Below are positions 45,594 through 55,950 of a DNA stretch of 60,678 nt, in pieces (the first letter of the stretch is position 1; each line of letters begins with the position of its first letter). The translations under genes were made by a program, and so were the position numbers. Under the pieces are notes generated by a model. The model saw nothing but the letters and a program-made list of their open reading frames with translations. It made no database searches and was not told the DNA's origin. Source of the stretch: an uncultured Pseudomonadota bacterium (lineage in GTDB: Bacteria; Pseudomonadota; Alphaproteobacteria; RF32; CAG-239); the NCBI GenBank assembly GCA_949292375.1, contig CASEZG010000001.1, positions 1-60,678 on the forward strand. Direction: 5' to 3'.

Positions 45594-47403
45594 AATAATT
45601 ATCTTCTGCGGTGCATTTTTTTGTTTTGAGCCCTCTGCTCAAGCAAAGATTGTTTTATCTGAGCATATTGCTTTATATGATGAAGCTAAATATACACCTG
45701 ACTTTAAAAGTTTTTCATACGCTAATCCCGATGCTCCCAAAGGGGGGCGAATCGTTATGCCTGATTATGGCGGATTTGACAGTTTTAATCCTTTTATTTT
45801 TAAGGGCATTTCTCCCGCAACGGCTGTCGGCTTGACGTTAGATACTTTAGCCGTTTCTCCGGTTGATGACCCAGCCGTGGCTTATCCTTTGATTGCCAAA
45901 AAATTTGAATTGCCCGACGACAAATCTTTTGTCGGTTTTATCCTTAACCCTAAAGCACGTTTTCATGACGGCAAACCGATTACGGCTGATGATGTTATTT
46001 TCAGCTACAACAGCCTTATTGAAAAAGGACAGCCTTTGTATAAAATGTATTATGCCGATGTGGAGCGGGTGGAAAAAATCAATGACCATCATGTACGATT
46101 TTATTTTCGCAAAGGCTCAAATAATCGCGAATTGCCCTTAATTCTCTCGCAAATTGCCATTTTCTCGGAAGCTGACTGGAAGGGCAAAGACTTTGCCAAA
46201 CCAAGTCTTAAACCGATGCTTGGCAGCGGTCCTTACAAGATTGTTGATTTTCAGGCCGGAAAATTTGTTGTTTTGAAAAGAGTTAAGGATTATTGGGCGC
46301 AAAACTTGCCATCGCGCAAAGGTTTTTTTAATTTTGATGAAGTTCGGTTTGATTTTTATCAGGATACAACCGTTACCTTGCAAGCTCTTTTTGCCGGTAA
46401 TATTGATGTTCGGGAAGAGTATATCGCCAAAATTTGGGTTACGGGCTATGATAATGATAAAGTAAAAAAAGGACAGATTGTCAAAGAAGCTATCGAACAT
46501 AATAATCCGGCAATCTTGCAAGCTTTTGCTTTTAATGTCAGAAAACCAAAGTTTTCAGATCGACGTGTTCGCGAGGCTATTGGGTTAGCTTTCAATTTTA
46601 ATTGGGCGAATGAGAGATTGTTTTATAATCAATATACTCGCTTGTACAGTTATTTTACCAATACGGGCATGGAAGCTAAATCTCTGCCTTCCGGAAAAGA
46701 AAAAGAGATTTTGCTTAAATATAAAAATGCTCTGCCTAAAGAAGTCTTTAGCAAAGAATTTGCGAATCCGCAACATCCAGATGCCAAAGCCGTACGCGAA
46801 AATTTGCGACAAGCCGTTAAACTCTTAAATGAGGCCGGATATGATTTTGTTGATGGTAAAATGACAAATCTGTCTACCGGCGAACCTTTGGAATTTGAGG
46901 TCTTAAGTAATTCGGCTAACGGAAGTTCTTTTACGCGCGTTATGCTTCCTTTTATCGACAACCTCAAAAAAATCGGCATTAAAGCCGTATTTCGGAATTT
47001 AGAGGTTAATATCTTTAAAAACAGGCTGGATAATTTTGATTTTGATATGGCTATCGTTTCCTTCGGGGTTAGCCATATGCCCGGAAATGAACAACGCGAA
47101 ATGTGGGGTAGTTTTTCCGCTAATGCTAAAGGCAGCTATAATGTCGTCGGGATTAAAAACCCTATCGTTGATGCTTTAATCGAGGGTTTAATTCAGGCGC
47201 AGCACAAAGATGATTATGAAGCCTATGTGCGTGCTTTGGACCGCGTATTGCTTAATGAGCATTATCTTATTTTTCAATGGTATTCGCCTTATAACCGTGT
47301 TGCTTATCAGAATAAGTTTGAGCATCCGCAATCTTCGGTTAAGGCCGGTTATCAGCCCTTTACATGGTGGATGAAGCAACAATATTTGAAAGGCAAAAAA
47401 TGA
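45571..47403 (+). CDS. yejA: Extracellular solute-binding protein, family 5 (YejA-like)
   Basis: 610 residues from ATG 45571. Signal peptide about 1-25 (ending AQA). [20 protein letters not shown] is the YejA-type beginning; [19 protein letters not shown] and [15 protein letters not shown] are the family 5 peptide-binding marks; late [20 protein letters not shown] also fits YejA. The E. coli relative feeds oligopeptides and microcin C to YejBEF. It overlaps yejB by 4 bases. Confidence 0.92.
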   Translation: MKPTIINKIIIFCGAFFCFEPSAQAKIVLSEHIALYDEAKYTPDFKSFSYANPDAPKGGRIVMPDYGGFDSFNPFIFKGISPATAVGLTLDTLAVSPVDDPAVAYPLIAKKFELPDDKSFVGFILNPKARFHDGKPITADDVIFSYNSLIEKGQPLYKMYYADVERVEKINDHHVRFYFRKGSNNRELPLILSQIAIFSEADWKGKDFAKPSLKPMLGSGPYKIVDFQAGKFVVLKRVKDYWAQNLPSRKGFFNFDEVRFDFYQDTTVTLQALFAGNIDVREEYIAKIWVTGYDNDKVKKGQIVKEAIEHNNPAILQAFAFNVRKPKFSDRRVREAIGLAFNFNWANERLFYNQYTRLYSYFTNTGMEAKSLPSGKEKEILLKYKNALPKEVFSKEFANPQHPDAKAVRENLRQAVKLLNEAGYDFVDGKMTNLSTGEPLEFEVLSNSANGSSFTRVMLPFIDNLKKIGIKAVFRNLEVNIFKNRLDNFDFDMAIVSFGVSHMPGNEQREMWGSFSANAKGSYNVVGIKNPIVDALIEGLIQAQHKDDYEAYVRALDRVLLNEHYLIFQWYSPYNRVAYQNKFEHPQSSVKAGYQPFTWWMKQQYLKGKK

Positions 47404-48473
47404 GAAATTACATAATCAAAAGACTGTTGCTTATTCCCTTTACGCTGTTGGGTATTTTAATTATTAATTTTGCCATTATTCAGCTTGCTCCGGGAGGGCC
47501 GGTCGAATATGTTTTGGCAAAATATCGGGGAATGAATGTTGATGCAAAGTCACAGTTTACGGCATCGGCAAATATGAATATGGAAAGCTCTGCCAACAAG
47601 TATCAAGGGGCGCAAGGTGTTCCCGAAGAGCTGGTTAAAGAGCTGGAAAAACAATTTGGCTTTGACAAACCCTTACATGAGCGGTTTTGGAAAATGCTTA
47701 AGGACTATGCCGTCTTCGACTTTGGGCGAAGTTATTATAAAGACAAGACAGTCGGAGAACTGATTGTTGAAAGATTACCTGTTTCAATTTCTCTTGGTTT
47801 GTGGTCCACTTTAATCATTTACTTGATAGCAATTCCTTTAGGTATTAAGAAAGCGGTGCGCGACGGCTCAAAGTTTGATGTTTGGACATCTTTTGCGGTT
47901 ATTTTGGGTTCGGCTATTCCGGTTTTTTTGTTTGCCGTGTTTTTAATTGTCTTTTTTGCCGGCGGAACTTATCTGCAATGGTTTCCGCTCAGAGGACTTA
48001 CTTCGGATAACTGGAGCGAACTTCCTTGGTATAAACAAATTATGGATTATTTTTGGCATATTACTTTGCCGGTTTTGGCTATGGTTATCGGTGGATTTGC
48101 AAGCCTTACGATGCTTACAAAAAACTCTTTTCTTGATGAAATTAATAAGCAATATGTCCTAACCGCAAAAGCAAAAGGCTTAAACGAAAACCAAGTGTTG
48201 TATGGCCATGTTTTCCGGAATGCGATGTTGATTGTTATTGCGGGGATGCCGGCAATGCTTATTAAAATGTTGTTTACGGGGTCTCTCTTAATTGAGGTTA
48301 TATTCTCGCTTAATGGTTTGGGACTGCTCGGATATGAAGCTATTATGACCAGAGATTATCCCGTTATATTCGGAACCTTATATATTTTTGCCTTATTGGG
48401 CTTGGTGTTGAAACTCATCAGCGACTTGACTTATTCTTGGGTCGACCCCAGAATTAATTTTGATAAGATTTAG
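47400..48473 (+). CDS. yejB: ABC peptide transporter permease (YejB-like)
   Basis: 357 residues from ATG 47400 (ATGA overlap with yejA). N-terminal [20 protein letters not shown] with [15 protein letters not shown] as in YejB, then the binding-protein-dependent permease domain with six helices and the EAA-type loop near [24 protein letters not shown] sequence ([20 protein letters not shown]). yejE (second permease) and yejF (ATPase) do not follow; the next gene is convergent. Confidence 0.93.
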   Translation: MRNYIIKRLLLIPFTLLGILIINFAIIQLAPGGPVEYVLAKYRGMNVDAKSQFTASANMNMESSANKYQGAQGVPEELVKELEKQFGFDKPLHERFWKMLKDYAVFDFGRSYYKDKTVGELIVERLPVSISLGLWSTLIIYLIAIPLGIKKAVRDGSKFDVWTSFAVILGSAIPVFLFAVFLIVFFAGGTYLQWFPLRGLTSDNWSELPWYKQIMDYFWHITLPVLAMVIGGFASLTMLTKNSFLDEINKQYVLTAKAKGLNENQVLYGHVFRNAMLIVIAGMPAMLIKMLFTGSLLIEVIFSLNGLGLLGYEAIMTRDYPVIFGTLYIFALLGLVLKLISDLTYSWVDPRINFDKI

Positions 48474-49867
48474 GCGTAGCTGTATTGTCTTAAATCGCTG
48501 TTTTGCAAAATTTTGGCAATAGTTGCTTCCAAATCCTCATTTTGCCGAGATTCAATAATTTCGATAATCTCAACTTCTTTTTTATCCAGACGGCGATTGA
48601 TGCCTATGGAATCGTAGTAGCTTTTGGCATTATTGTATAGACCGGCTGCTTGTAGACTGTTGCCTTGCGCGTAATAAAATTGTGATAACATTTTTTCGGC
48701 GTTGGCAATTTGACGCGGATAAATTTCTGCGTCCGCTACTTCTAAAACGTGCTCATAAGCCCAAACGGCTTTGTTATTTGATTCTGCTTTGGTATACATA
48801 TCTGCTATACGACCCCATGCATTGACATTTTGCGGAGCTAATTCAATCGCAAGCTCAAAAGAACCCGTTGCCAAATGAACATCTGATAAACTTGCCAGAG
48901 TCCCAAATGTGCAAGCATAGTTAGATACTTCACCGAATAATCTGTCGCGTTTGTTTTCTTGCATTAGGGTCGCCCCTTTATTGATGTTTTCATCCATCAA
49001 CGCCTCTATCAAAACCAAAGATAGAGAGGGGTCTCCTTTAGCCAAATGGTACAGAGCTTCATCATCTTGAGGAAGTTCGTTATTTGCGGCTGAACGAACT
49101 TGTTCAAATTTGTCATTTAAACACATTGCGATAAAATCTTTTATGGCATCAATAACTTGCAAAATCTCATCTTCCGTACTCTGCCCCTGATTTCGAAACA
49201 TTATGGTTTGAGCGATTTTTAAGTCATCTACACCACGGCCAACCATATCTATAATTAAGCCTAAAAGCTCCGGCAAACCTTTGCGACTTTGTTGATATTG
49301 CAAACTTTCTATGTCCAACATAACCTTGTTTGCATCAAGTTCGTTTATTTTGCCTTTTTTCCAGTCTAAATCTACCGATGCAATTTTGGCTCTTTCGGTA
49401 TTTATGGCCTTGGTTTGTGATTTTTTCTTATCTTCTGATTTCTTCTTCTCTTGCTGTTCTTTGCGATGTTCTTCTTTTTTCTGCTCTTGCTCTTGCTCAA
49501 CAGGTTCTTTTTCTGCGCGGGCCTGCTCTAGTTCTCTTTCTAGTTCTCTTTCCAACTCTCTTTCAAGCTCTAGCTCTTCGTCTTGGCTTGAGTGTGCTGA
49601 AGGACTGCTGCTCTCATCAAACAAAATATCCGAATTTTGTTTGGCTTGGTCGCTTTTTAAAAATGAAATTATGGATTTGACATATAAGATGATGATTAAA
49701 AATAAAAATAAGATGAATGCCAGCAACATCAAGATTATGGACACCATGCGCAGATTGTCCGCTCCTGAAAAATAGCGACTGAACATCCCCGCCATTATAT
49801 CCAGATTGCCGGATATTGTGCTCAAAAAATCTCCTGATGTAAGAATAGTTATTACCTGATCTGGCAT
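48470..49867 (-). CDS. Membrane-anchored protein with Glu/Arg repeat and TPR-like region
   Basis: 465 residues from ATG 49867. One membrane helix near 38-60 ([20 protein letters not shown]), a low-complexity stretch near 87-140 built from [11 protein letters not shown] and [11 protein letters not shown] units, then a helical C-terminal half with TPR-like helices ([40 protein letters not shown]). Probably a periplasm- or cytoplasm-facing scaffold; no partner is known. Divergent from the EEP-like gene; overlaps yejB by 4 bases at the stop codons. Confidence 0.72.
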   Translation of the reverse strand: MPDQVITILTSGDFLSTISGNLDIMAGMFSRYFSGADNLRMVSIILMLLAFILFLFLIIILYVKSIISFLKSDQAKQNSDILFDESSSPSAHSSQDEELELERELERELERELEQARAEKEPVEQEQEQKKEEHRKEQQEKKKSEDKKKSQTKAINTERAKIASVDLDWKKGKINELDANKVMLDIESLQYQQSRKGLPELLGLIIDMVGRGVDDLKIAQTIMFRNQGQSTEDEILQVIDAIKDFIAMCLNDKFEQVRSAANNELPQDDEALYHLAKGDPSLSLVLIEALMDENINKGATLMQENKRDRLFGEVSNYACTFGTLASLSDVHLATGSFELAIELAPQNVNAWGRIADMYTKAESNNKAVWAYEHVLEVADAEIYPRQIANAEKMLSQFYYAQGNSLQAAGLYNNAKSYYDSIGINRRLDKKEVEIIEIIESRQNEDLEATIAKILQNSDLRQYSYA

Positions 49868-49915
49868 AATTTTAAGGCCACCATTTACAAATTGTCTTTT
49901 AATGATTAATATTGT

Positions 49916-49949
49916 TTGTATCTTATTGCTTTTGGAAAGCAAGATACAA
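49916..49949. promoter_or_regulatory. Long hairpin/operator-like inverted repeat between divergent genes
   Basis: TTGTATC (49916-49922) and TTGCTTT (49926-49932) pair with AAAGCAA (49936-49942) and GATACAA (49943-49949). That gives 14 base pairs with one 3-base bulge and a 3-base loop. It lies in the 118-base gap between the starts at 49867 and 49986. Confidence 0.55.
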
Positions 49950-49985
49950 TACAACAAAAGTCACGCTAGCAGAAATAGATTAAAA

Positions 49986-50891
49986 ATGGGTTACTTCAGT
50001 CAAAGAAAAAAACATGAAAGAGATAATCTTATTTTGAATATTACCTTAGGGATTGTTGCTGTCCTTACGGTATGCTCTTTTGACGGCGGAGCCTTCGGAC
50101 GTTTTTGCAATTTGTTGCAATTCCATTTCTATATTATTACTTTGGCTGCTTTGATTTATGCTTTGCTTGGACGTTTTTTTATTCATTCTTTGGTTGCTTT
50201 GCTTTTGTTGATAGTGAATTTCGGCGTACTTACATCTGCGGCAAATATTGTTACAAATACTTCTCATAGCGGTTCTGATAAACTTACAATTTTATATCAA
50301 AACAATGTACGGAGAGTTGAGCCCTTGGTTAAAGACGCATTGGAGAATAATGCTTCCATTGTTGGACTTAACCATAAAAAAGCTCCGGCATATTTACCGG
50401 AAAGCTTTGGTGATTATCAATTGGTTCATCAATCTCGCGATGAAGAAAAAAGTTTTATTCTGACAACAAAAAATCCTTTGCGTGCGGGGCGGATTCATCT
50501 CTCTCCGCAACGAACCGCTTCTTTTTTGGTTTTTGAAAATGCGGGCAAAAATTTTGTTTTTATCAACCTTAATTTTGCCAACTTATCCTTCAAAGAAGAA
50601 AAAAACGTTTTTGATAATTTGGCAAAATTTATTCTCGGACAAGATGAGCCTGTAATTATTATCGGAGATTTTGGGGTTCCGGCATGGTCCAAAACATTTA
50701 AAAACTTTTTGGCAAAGACAGATTTGGAGATAAAAAATCGTATCATTATGACTGACGGTAACAGTTGGTTTAATCCGTTTATTGTCCCTAGTATTAATGT
50801 TTTGGGCTATAGAAATCTCGGATTAAAAAATATTGATATTTTATCTGATCACAAGGGAAGCCATCCTTTACGTTTTGACTTAAATTTTTAA
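49986..50891 (+). CDS. Membrane-anchored endonuclease/exonuclease/phosphatase-like protein, apparently degenerate
   Basis: 301 residues from ATG 49986. Two to three N-terminal membrane helices (about 15-35, 43-60 and 62-80), then an EEP-like domain: KLTILYQNNV where the family has the metal/Asn strand, VGLNHKKA where a catalytic Glu is expected, VIIIGDFGVPAWS in place of GDFNxxPWS, and ILSDHKGSHP in place of SDHxP. The fold resembles YafD-type proteins, but key residues have changed, so nuclease or phosphatase activity is doubtful. Convergent with the TPR gene, overlapping it by 12 bases. Confidence 0.65.
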   Translation: MGYFSQRKKHERDNLILNITLGIVAVLTVCSFDGGAFGRFCNLLQFHFYIITLAALIYALLGRFFIHSLVALLLLIVNFGVLTSAANIVTNTSHSGSDKLTILYQNNVRRVEPLVKDALENNASIVGLNHKKAPAYLPESFGDYQLVHQSRDEEKSFILTTKNPLRAGRIHLSPQRTASFLVFENAGKNFVFINLNFANLSFKEEKNVFDNLAKFILGQDEPVIIIGDFGVPAWSKTFKNFLAKTDLEIKNRIIMTDGNSWFNPFIVPSINVLGYRNLGLKNIDILSDHKGSHPLRFDLNF

Positions 50892-52328
50892 CTCAGAGAG
50901 TTTTGTCTTTAGTATTTTTGATAATTTGTTTTTCCCGTAGGTTTCCGCATAGCTCAAAGCGGTTTCGAGGTTTTTGCGAGCTTCCTCTATATTTCCCTTT
51001 TGGAGAGCCAAAAAGGCAATATCAGCGTAATCTGTTGCGGCTCCGATATATCTTTCATTTTTTTGTTCTAAGGCGGCGGCCTCCTGAAACCAAACTTTTG
51101 CTTCTTTAGTTTTTTTGCGATGCAGAAAAATCAGCCCCATTAAATTATAAGCTCCCGCCAAATGAAAAGAGGTTTGTTTTAATTTGGCTTTTGATATCAA
51201 ATCTCGTAATATTTGTTCTGCCATATCCAGCTCTTTTGATTCAAACAAAGCCAAAGATTGCAGATACAAGCTTTCAAAATAAGCGGGCTTATTTTTATCT
51301 TTTAAGTAAAGTTCGGCGGCTTTTTGCGCTTCCGTTGCTGCTTGTGTTTTTTTCTTTTGTGCATACAAAATATGGGCTCGGAGTTCTGATGAAAAAGCCA
51401 AACCGCTAATGAATTTTTTTTGTCGGCTTATTTTTTCGCTCTCATTTAGTAGTTTCTTGGCTTGCGCATATCGGCGACGCAAGAGATTTAGCAAGGCCTG
51501 CTGATTGAGAATAGATGCCGTTAGTATCTTTTGCTCATGAGGTGGGCAAAGTTTTTGAGCTTGTTCAAAGTCTGCTTGTGCTTCTTCAAATTTTTCCTGC
51601 AGAATCCACAGCATTCCCCTATTTCCCAAAGCCTCTGCCTGACCTTGCGTATCATTGCAAAAACAAAAAATTTTGGCGGCGGAATCAAACATCATTAGGG
51701 AAACATCTTCAATACAAGATAATCGATAAATTGTTCCATTTAGCAGCAAAGCTTGCGCCTCTTCAATAAGGGCTTTTTTTTCGGCAAAAAGCTTGGCGGC
51801 TTCTGCGGCGCATTGTGATGCCGAAAGCATATCGCCGTCCCGTAAAAAAAGCCAACCTTGAACAAAGCGTTTGCGAGCCTTGGCGTAAGGGGATAATCCT
51901 TTATCCGAAAGATTTTCTATTATTCTTTCAGCCTCTTTCTCTTGATTTTGACTCAAAAACCAAACAGCTCTGTCTGACGGAAAGAGGTTCTTAATGTCTT
52001 TGGGGAATAAGCTATTTCCCAAGCTTTTTAATTTTGTTTGTTTGTTTTGCTGCAGAAATTTCTTAAAAGCGGATATTCGGCCACAAGCCAAATTAAGTAA
52101 GGCTCGGTGCGCGGCTTTATCTTTTTGGGTGAGCAAAATAGAAATAATTTCTCTCAGTGCTTCCGTGTTTATGTATGCTTTGGCCCGACTTACTTCCTCT
52201 TGGATAAGAAGTTTTTTCACGGCCAATTTCAGAAAATGGGCACAACGAATACGATGAAGGCTCAGAAAAAGGTAAAAAAACGCCAAGCCACATATTATTA
52301 AAATCGCGATATATTGCAAATAAATCAT
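50880..52328 (-). CDS. Membrane-anchored TPR-repeat protein
   Basis: 482 residues. One N-terminal membrane helix (about 5-23) and then helical repeats to the end. Clear TPR units include ALGNRGMLWILQEKFEEAQA, FHLAGAYNLMGLIFLHRKKT and AATDYADIAFLALQKGNIEE. Likely a protein-interaction scaffold. Rare gene-start context: divergent from the LonB-like protease across 77 bases. Confidence 0.78.
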   Translation of the reverse strand: MIYLQYIAILIICGLAFFYLFLSLHRIRCAHFLKLAVKKLLIQEEVSRAKAYINTEALREIISILLTQKDKAAHRALLNLACGRISAFKKFLQQNKQTKLKSLGNSLFPKDIKNLFPSDRAVWFLSQNQEKEAERIIENLSDKGLSPYAKARKRFVQGWLFLRDGDMLSASQCAAEAAKLFAEKKALIEEAQALLLNGTIYRLSCIEDVSLMMFDSAAKIFCFCNDTQGQAEALGNRGMLWILQEKFEEAQADFEQAQKLCPPHEQKILTASILNQQALLNLLRRRYAQAKKLLNESEKISRQKKFISGLAFSSELRAHILYAQKKKTQAATEAQKAAELYLKDKNKPAYFESLYLQSLALFESKELDMAEQILRDLISKAKLKQTSFHLAGAYNLMGLIFLHRKKTKEAKVWFQEAAALEQKNERYIGAATDYADIAFLALQKGNIEEARKNLETALSYAETYGKNKLSKILKTKLSELKI

Positions 52329-52405
52329 CTGACGTTTAACACTATATTAGTTATTGCAGGGTTATATTATTACTAATGTATAAAACATATAAGGATTTTT
52401 GTAAA

Positions 52406-54847
52406 ATGGCTATCTCAAAATTGAAATCTGACGAGTTATACAAAAAATGCGATCCGCATAAGTTTGAGTTTACGACAACGGCAGAACTGGAAGAAAGACT
52501 CTCTGCTCTGGGGCAAGACCGCGCTATCAGCGCCGTGGAACTCGGCATTAACATTAAGTCTAAGGGCTATAATCTGTTTTGTCTCGGCCCTGAGGGAACA
52601 GGAAAAACTAGTCTGGTTAAGCGTATTTTGATTAAAGAAGCTAAGAATCGCCCAACCCCGAAAGACTGGGTCTATGTTTATAATTTTGATGAGCCGCATA
52701 AACCTATCGCCATCTCCTTTGAGGCCGGAGAAGCTCCTGAGTTTGCAAAAGATATTGATAAGTTGATTGAGGAGTTTTCATCTTCAATTCCGGCTGTATT
52801 GGACAGTGATGAATATAAAGCTGCTTTGAGCATTATTCGGGAAAAATATAAGCAAAAGAAAGAAGAATATGTTCGCTTGTTGCAGAAAAAAGCTAAAGGT
52901 AAAAGTGTTTCTTTGCTGCATATGCCTGTCGGGTTGGTCGTTGCTCCGGTTAAAAACGGCGAAGTTTTAAGTCCTGAGGCCTTTGACGAACTCCCAGAAG
53001 ATGAGAAAAAGTCTTTGATTGAAGACTTAAACGCAATGCAGGAGGAAATTGAAAACACGGCGCAGGATTTGCCTGAGTGGGAGGACAAACAGCGTAAAGA
53101 GTCCGGCTTGTTGCGCGAAAAGTTTATTAAAGTTGCCGTTAAAAATCCGATTGATAATCTGCGTCATAAATATAAAGGACACAAGCAAGTCAATGACTTT
53201 TTAAAAGCCGTACAGAAAAATATTATTGAAAATATTGAGGACTTTTTGCCAAACGGCGGTAATGAAAATGGAGGACAAGGCGAAGGTGAAGATGCCTTGT
53301 CTGCTCTGCTCAGCCGTATGAATAAGCAAGAAGAAGACAAGTTTGCAAAATTCAAGGTAAATGTCGTGGTCAAAAACGAGCCAAACTCAGGAGCTCCGAT
53401 TGTTCACTTAGACCACCCAACACAAGGAAACTTAGTCGGTAAGGTCGAACGCTTGCAACAATATGGTGCTTTGTTAACCGACTTTACACTTATTAAAGCC
53501 GGTGCTCTACACCATGCGAACGGCGGCTTCCTTTTGATTGATGCGAGAAAGTTGCTTTTGCAACCTTATGCTTGGGACTCTCTGAAACGCGCCTTGGCTT
53601 CCAAAACAATCAAGATTGAAACACCTAGTGACGAAACCAGCTTTACAACAATCTCTCTTGACCCGATGCCGATACCTCTTGATGTAAAAGTCATTTTGAC
53701 CGGCGATGAAGAACTCTATGAAGTTTTGTCAGAAAGAGATCCTGACTTCTCAGACTATTTTAAGGTGGAAGCTGACTTTGGTGTTTTAATGGACAGAACC
53801 GAAGAAAATGAGCTTGAATATGCAAAACTTATTGGCTCTCTTTCCAAGAAAAAACATCTGCGCTCACTTAACAGACAAGCCGTTGCCAAAGTTATTGAAT
53901 ATTCATCTCGCTTGGCAGAAGATTCTGAAAAACTGACCGCACATATTGCATCTATCGGTGATTTGTTGCGTGAGGCGGACTATTGGGCGCGTAAGTCCAA
54001 AGCTAACCAAATCGGTAAAAATCATATTGAACAAGCCATTAATGCGCAAATCTACAGAAGCGACCGCATTAAACAAGCTATGCTTGAGCAAATTGATAAA
54101 GGAACGATTTTGATTGATGTCGAAGGAGAGCGCGTCGGACAGATTAACGGGTTGGTCGTTTATAACTTCTCTCGTACATCTTTCGGCAAACCCTCCAGAA
54201 TTACAACTCAAGTAAGAATAGGTAAGGGTGAATTTATTAATATTGAACGCGAAGTCGAAATGAGCGGACCTATTCACAGTAAGGGTGTTTTGATTTTGCA
54301 ATCACTTATTGCAAATCGTTTTGCCAAAGAATATCCGCTTTCGCTTTCCGCTTCCATTGTATTTGAACAATCTTACGGCGGGGTTGATGGGGATAGTGCT
54401 TCCTCAACCGAATATTATTGTTTGCTTTCGGCTATTGCAAACTTGCCTATCAAACAAAATATCGCGGTTACAGGCTCTATCAACCAGTTTGGTGAGATTC
54501 AACCGATTGGCGGCGCAAACGAAAAAATAGAGGGTTTCTTTGATGTATGTAACCATCGCGGCTTGACCGGTACGCAAGGTGTGATTATTCCGCGCACAAA
54601 CGTCAAAGACTTAATGCTTCGTGAAGATGTTTTGGCGGCTGTTGACGAGGGAAGATTCCATATTTGGGCTGTTGATACGGTTGATGACGGTATTGAAATT
54701 TTAACCGACATACCGGCCGGAAAGCCCGATAAAAAAGGCGAATTTCCTAAAGGAAGCGTTAATTATCTGGTAAAGAAAAGCCTCGAAAATTATTATAAAA
54801 AATATGTTCAATTTGCCAGAGAAACGCATGGTTGCCTAGGAAAATAA
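52406..54847 (+). CDS. LonB-like ATP-dependent protease (AAA_32 / Lon C-terminal domain)
   Basis: 813 residues from ATG 52406, with AAGGA about 10 bases upstream. Walker A LGPEGTGKTSLVKRI near residue 61, AAA region with ANGGFLLIDARKLLLQP, and a C-terminal Lon protease domain: GDSASSTEYY holds the catalytic Ser and GGANEKIEGFFDVC the catalytic Lys. It lacks the N-terminal LON substrate domain of E. coli Lon and matches COG1067. It degrades unfolded or regulatory proteins with ATP. The phosphatase gene follows after one base. Confidence 0.92.
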   Translation: MAISKLKSDELYKKCDPHKFEFTTTAELEERLSALGQDRAISAVELGINIKSKGYNLFCLGPEGTGKTSLVKRILIKEAKNRPTPKDWVYVYNFDEPHKPIAISFEAGEAPEFAKDIDKLIEEFSSSIPAVLDSDEYKAALSIIREKYKQKKEEYVRLLQKKAKGKSVSLLHMPVGLVVAPVKNGEVLSPEAFDELPEDEKKSLIEDLNAMQEEIENTAQDLPEWEDKQRKESGLLREKFIKVAVKNPIDNLRHKYKGHKQVNDFLKAVQKNIIENIEDFLPNGGNENGGQGEGEDALSALLSRMNKQEEDKFAKFKVNVVVKNEPNSGAPIVHLDHPTQGNLVGKVERLQQYGALLTDFTLIKAGALHHANGGFLLIDARKLLLQPYAWDSLKRALASKTIKIETPSDETSFTTISLDPMPIPLDVKVILTGDEELYEVLSERDPDFSDYFKVEADFGVLMDRTEENELEYAKLIGSLSKKKHLRSLNRQAVAKVIEYSSRLAEDSEKLTAHIASIGDLLREADYWARKSKANQIGKNHIEQAINAQIYRSDRIKQAMLEQIDKGTILIDVEGERVGQINGLVVYNFSRTSFGKPSRITTQVRIGKGEFINIEREVEMSGPIHSKGVLILQSLIANRFAKEYPLSLSASIVFEQSYGGVDGDSASSTEYYCLLSAIANLPIKQNIAVTGSINQFGEIQPIGGANEKIEGFFDVCNHRGLTGTQGVIIPRTNVKDLMLREDVLAAVDEGRFHIWAVDTVDDGIEILTDIPAGKPDKKGEFPKGSVNYLVKKSLENYYKKYVQFARETHGCLGK

Positions 54848-54848
54848 A

Positions 54849-55280
54849 ATGAAGGTTTTATTTGTCTGTTCCGCAAATATTTGTCGGTCTCCGATGGCGG
54901 AAGGCATTATGCGTGATTTGCGCTCGGATTGGACTATTGATTCTGCGGGCATCTGCGCCTTTGAAGGAGATGCCCCTGATTTGCACGCTACTCTTTGCGT
55001 TGCAAAACGTGGCATAGATATCTCTATGCTTAGGTCAAGGCCTATTCGCGGAGATGATTTTGCCGAGTTTGATTTGATATTGACTATGGATGATGATGCC
55101 GCTGACTATTTAGAAATGCTTCGTCCACAAGGCGATGTTCGGTATCAAAAGGCAAAAATTGAGAATTTGGCGGTTTATGCTCAAGATATTTGCATACAGA
55201 ATCCTTACGGAACTTCCGGTTTTGATAAAGTTTTTGAAAAAATTGAGCTTGCTTGCCACAATCTGGCGCAAAAATTCTAA
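54849..55280 (+). CDS. Low-molecular-weight protein tyrosine phosphatase homologue
   Basis: 143 residues. The P-loop VCSANICRSPMAE has the C-x5-R nucleophile pattern (Cys7-Arg13). The general-acid motif DPYY near residue 118 is replaced by IQNPYGTSGF, so the Asp is an Asn here. Such a change normally cuts phosphatase activity strongly. In an operon with the LonB-like protease. Its stop codon overlaps the convergent J-domain gene by 4 bases. Confidence 0.85.
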   Translation: MKVLFVCSANICRSPMAEGIMRDLRSDWTIDSAGICAFEGDAPDLHATLCVAKRGIDISMLRSRPIRGDDFAEFDLILTMDDDAADYLEMLRPQGDVRYQKAKIENLAVYAQDICIQNPYGTSGFDKVFEKIELACHNLAQKF

Positions 55281-55822
55281 GAGAATTTGGCTAACAATGC
55301 TTTGTAAGCTATGGTTAATTGTTTGAACTTCTCTTCTGCGGTTTTATCATCCTGATTGACGTCCGGATGATATTTTTTTACCAGCTTTTTGTATTGTTTT
55401 TTTAGGCTTTCGACACTAACTTCCGAAGGTTTGAGTTCCATTATTTGCAGAAAGCGGCGTTCTTCCTCGTTATAATAAACTTCGTCCATAGCGGCAAAAT
55501 CTGTTGCATATTCGCCAAAAAAACCAAAATCATCCTTAATATTATAACCAAAATTGTATTTTATACGAGACTTAAAGCCCTTAAAATGCATTCGTTTTTT
55601 GGGTTCTTCTTCCGGAGCTTCCGTGGAAATTCCTTCATAATAGTTCCATTTGGCATTGTACTCTTGTACATGCTCAAGGCAAAACCAGTAATATTCTTTT
55701 AATTTGCGGTCCTTAGGTGCACGATATTCTCCGGCTTTTTTACAGCCCGGATGATCACAGCGACGCTCTTTATCTTCTGTTTGCGGCGCAAAATATTTTC
55801 GGCTCCTTACAGCTTTTTTCAT
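55277..55822 (-). CDS. J-domain protein with N-terminal Cys/His motif
   Basis: 181 residues. A possible zinc site CDHPGCKKAGEY ... FCLEHVQEY near 18-60 is followed by a linker and a C-terminal J domain (about 125-181) with HPD in KKYHPDVNQDDKTAEEKFK. J domain at the C-terminus, no G/F linker or substrate domain. The layout is known in alphaproteobacteria; the client is unknown. Probably acts with the DnaK encoded at 27247-29163. Confidence 0.85.
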   Translation of the reverse strand: MKKAVRSRKYFAPQTEDKERRCDHPGCKKAGEYRAPKDRKLKEYYWFCLEHVQEYNAKWNYYEGISTEAPEEEPKKRMHFKGFKSRIKYNFGYNIKDDFGFFGEYATDFAAMDEVYYNEEERRFLQIMELKPSEVSVESLKKQYKKLVKKYHPDVNQDDKTAEEKFKQLTIAYKALLAKFS

Positions 55823-55950
55823 AAAAACTCTTATTTTTTCTTTTTAAGGTTGTATTTTATGTTTTTGAAGTTATATTATTATCCTATTCTGCCTTTTATG
55901 GCAACAGAATAGTCGTTTAATATTAGTTTTTGCTTTTGAAGATTGGCCTA

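Noticed and set aside
49490..49580. Short direct repeats as a CRISPR-like array
   Set aside because: They are codons for the ELEREL repeat inside the coding region at 48470-49867, without spacers.
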